In this document: positions 5,454 to 6,813 of the stretch, piece by piece | Layout of the letters: every line of letters begins with the position of its first letter | Position numbering within the stretch: position 1 is the stretch's first letter | The notes under the pieces: generated by a model | What the model saw: only the letters and a program-made list of their open reading frames with translations | Told to the model about the DNA's origin: nothing | Database searches by the model: none | NCBI GenBank assembly: GCA_017860725.1 | Contig: JAGDMX010000135.1 | Coordinates: forward strand, 1 to 6,813 | DNA from: Chloroflexota bacterium | Lineage (GTDB): Bacteria; Chloroflexota; Anaerolineae; Anaerolineales; UBA4823 | Direction: 5' to 3' | DNA: 6,813 nt | Program-made: the position numbers and the translations under genes

Positions 5454-5849
5454 ATGACAGTTCAATACTATGAAGGCATAGGCCGCCGCAAGGAAAGCAC
5501 CGCCCGGGTGCGTGTAATGAGCGGCTCGGGAAAGTTTACCGTCAATGACAAACCCGCCGAGGAGTACTTCCCCCGGGTGGGTGATATGCAGAAGGTTACT
5601 GCTCCCCTGGATGCCGCTGGAGAAAATCCCAGCGCTCTGGACATCACCGTCGTGGTGGTTGGAGGGGGTGTGACCGGGCAGACAGTCGCCGTTCAGTTGG
5701 GCATGGCGCGCGCCCTGGTAAAAATGAATCCGGACGTGCATAGCGCGATGCGCAAGGGTGGCTTTCTTACTCGGGATGCGCGTATCAAAGAGCGCAAGAA
5801 GCCAGGCCTGAAGCGTGCCCGCAAAGCCCCGACTTACACCAAGCGTTAA
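5454..5849 (+). CDS. rpsI: Small-subunit ribosomal protein uS9
   Basis: A protein of the 30S head whose C-terminal tail reaches the P-site tRNA anticodon stem. The 131-residue product has the N-terminal GIGRRKESTARV (8-19), the core GGVTGQTVAVQLGMARAL (71-88) and the basic tail from GFLTRDARIKERKKPG (103-118) to KAPTYTKR at the end. The terminal Arg131 matches E. coli Arg130, the residue that contacts P-site tRNA. The common ending is KAPQYSKR or RAPQFSKR, so Thr at two positions is a mild variation. The start is ATG 5454, with AAGGAG placed ideally. A strong intrinsic terminator begins 21 bases after the stop, so rpsI is the last gene of the ribosomal unit. Confidence 0.97.
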   Translation: MTVQYYEGIGRRKESTARVRVMSGSGKFTVNDKPAEEYFPRVGDMQKVTAPLDAAGENPSALDITVVVVGGGVTGQTVAVQLGMARALVKMNPDVHSAMRKGGFLTRDARIKERKKPGLKRARKAPTYTKR

Positions 5850-5869
5850 ACCCTATTTCTTTGAACCAT

Positions 5870-5923
5870 AGATAGATTTCATAGAGCGGTATACTTGCTC
5901 TGTGAAATCTATCTTGTTTTTCT
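5870..5923 (+). terminator. Rho-independent terminator after rpsI
   Basis: The left arm at 5870-5887 (AGATAGATTTCATAGAGC) and the right arm at 5897-5914 (GCTCTGTGAAATCTATCT) pair over 18 bases with a single G-U pair. The loop is nine bases (GGTATACTT), and TGTTTTTCT follows. This is a textbook intrinsic terminator with a longer, more AT-rich stem than most. It ends the ribosomal-protein transcript. The flank on the other side has no T-run for the minus strand, so it looks one-directional. Confidence 0.92.
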
Positions 5924-5924
5924 A

Positions 5925-5929
5925 AGAGG
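5925..5929 (+). promoter_or_regulatory. Ribosome binding site that sets the start of the methylase-MazG gene
   Basis: AGAGG ends six bases before GTG 5936. The in-frame ATG at 5930 directly abuts this site and could not use it, so the GTG is the better start. Confidence 0.7.
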
Positions 5930-5935
5930 ATGACT

Positions 5936-6813
5936 GTGCCTGGAATTACACTGCTCGGCCTCGGGCCGGGCGATCCACAGTTGATGACCCGCCAGGCTTG
6001 GGAGGTGTTGCAATCGTGTCGTGAGCTTTACCTGCGCACTTCTCATCACCCGGTAGTGACCAGCCTGCCCGATTCGCTCCAGATCCATGCGTTTGACAGC
6101 CTGTTTGACAGCGGACTGTCGATCGAGATGGTTTGCTTTCAGATTGTAGAGCAAGTGCTGGCTCTCGGGCAGCGCCCGCAGGGAGTCATCTATGCTGTGC
6201 CCGGGCACCCCTACGTAGCAGAAGACACCTCTCCGGAGATCGCCCGCCGGGCGCAAGCTCTGGATATCTCGGTGCGTGTGGTCGAAGGGCTAAGCTTTTT
6301 GGAGCCCACTTTCACTGCGCTGGGGTTGACCCCTTTACCGCATACTGCGGTGGTGGATGCTTTGACCCTGGCAGCCGGGCATATGCCGCCATTCCCCACC
6401 AGCGCCCCGGCCATCATTGCTCAGCTCCATTCCCGGGTGCTGGCCACGCAGATTAAACAGGCACTGATGTCGTTATATCCAGGAGAACACAATGTGCAGT
6501 TAGTACATGCTGCTGGCACACCTCAAGTGATGGTCGAATTGCTGGCGTTGCAGGACATCGACCGGAGCGAGCGGTTCGCTGCCACGACCAGTCTTTACCT
6601 GCCGCCTCTTGGACCAACGACTTCATTCGAGGCTTTCCTGGAGATAATTGCTCATCTGCGTGCCCCGGACGGCTGTCCCTGGGACCGTGAGCAGACTCAC
6701 CAAACCCTACGCACCCACCTGCTGGAAGAGACCTATGAAGTTTTGGCGGCTTTGGATGAGAATGATTCGCAGGCAATGCGCGAAGAATTCGGCGACCTGC
6801 TGCTCCAGGTGGT
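5936..6813 (+). CDS. Tetrapyrrole-methylase-like / MazG fusion protein, YabN type (3' end beyond window)
   Basis: An open frame with no stop before the window edge, giving 292 codons of an incomplete gene. Residues 3 to about 225 form a SAM-dependent tetrapyrrole (corrin/porphyrin) methylase fold: GITLLGLGPGDPQLMT (3-18), VIYAVPGHPYVAED (84-97) and VVEGLSFLEP (115-124). A MazG nucleotide pyrophosphohydrolase domain starts near 230: LRAPDGCPWDREQTHQTL (241-258), then the metal-binding LLEETYEVL (262-270) with E264, E265 and E268, and EEFGDLLLQV with E284 and D287. MazG hydrolyses nucleoside triphosphates to monophosphates and pyrophosphate, often to remove abnormal nucleotides. The substrate of the methylase-like half is unknown in this fusion family, best known from Bacillus YabN. 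The start is GTG 5936; ATG 5930 would add two residues. It follows the rpsI terminator by only 12 bases, so its promoter is unclear. The remainder of the MazG domain should lie past the edge. Confidence 0.92.
   Translation, partial: MPGITLLGLGPGDPQLMTRQAWEVLQSCRELYLRTSHHPVVTSLPDSLQIHAFDSLFDSGLSIEMVCFQIVEQVLALGQRPQGVIYAVPGHPYVAEDTSPEIARRAQALDISVRVVEGLSFLEPTFTALGLTPLPHTAVVDALTLAAGHMPPFPTSAPAIIAQLHSRVLATQIKQALMSLYPGEHNVQLVHAAGTPQVMVELLALQDIDRSERFAATTSLYLPPLGPTTSFEAFLEIIAHLRAPDGCPWDREQTHQTLRTHLLEETYEVLAALDENDSQAMREEFGDLLLQV

Noticed and set aside
6133..6456. 107-codon frame inside the methylase-MazG gene
   Set aside because: It lies in a different frame from the open frame starting at 5936, which carries clear methylase and MazG motifs; this one has none and is a shadow.
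1..6813. An undescribed defence, mobile or biosynthetic system
   Set aside because: Every substantial frame belongs to a known housekeeping family, all on one strand, with no tandem repeats, transposase-like genes, attachment sites or shift in coding character seen. Only the spacer structures remain unexplained.

Overview
The window is a stretch of bacterial chromosome from the end of the S10/spc/alpha ribosomal-protein supercluster. All eleven genes lie on the + strand and are tightly packed. The order is map, rpmJ, rpsM, rpsK, rpsD, rpoA, rplQ, truA, rplM, rpsI, then the start of a tetrapyrrole-methylase/MazG fusion gene that runs off the right edge. The bL36, uS13, uS11, uS4, RNA polymerase alpha and bL17 sequences are clearly bacterial. 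The four-cysteine uS4, the truA-rplM-rpsI arrangement, moderately GC-rich codon use and general sequence feel suggest Chloroflexota, possibly an Anaerolineae-like organism. That placement comes from memory of family sequences and is moderate to weak; it was not computed.

Layout. Positions 1-770 hold methionine aminopeptidase. Positions 771-891 are a short spacer with a good sigma-70-type promoter (TATAAT box, 17-base spacer). There is no infA, which often sits at this point. Positions 892-4060 are the alpha operon: rpmJ (37 codons, GTG start), rpsM, rpsK, rpsD, rpoA and rplQ. Two spacers inside it, 1402-1530 and 2610-2705, are longer than their neighbours and can each fold into a substantial RNA hairpin. 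Positions 4144-5849 are truA, rplM and rpsI, closed by a very strong intrinsic terminator at 5870-5923. From 5936 a new gene begins, a YabN-like two-domain protein that is still open at 6813.

The genes form one functional block for making and running the translation and transcription machinery. Five small-subunit or large-subunit proteins and the RNA polymerase alpha subunit form the alpha operon. MetAP removes the starting methionine from new proteins, TruA modifies tRNA anticodon arms, and uL13 and uS9 complete the ribosomal set. The final gene combines a SAM-dependent methylase-like domain with a nucleotide pyrophosphohydrolase domain and is probably a separate transcription unit.

I see no mobile element, CRISPR array, tRNA, rRNA or defence system, and no coding region of unknown family. 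No spacer exceeds 130 bases. The most interesting items are non-coding: the folded spacers before rpsK and rpoA, and a -10-like hexamer placed in the loop of the terminator after rpsI.
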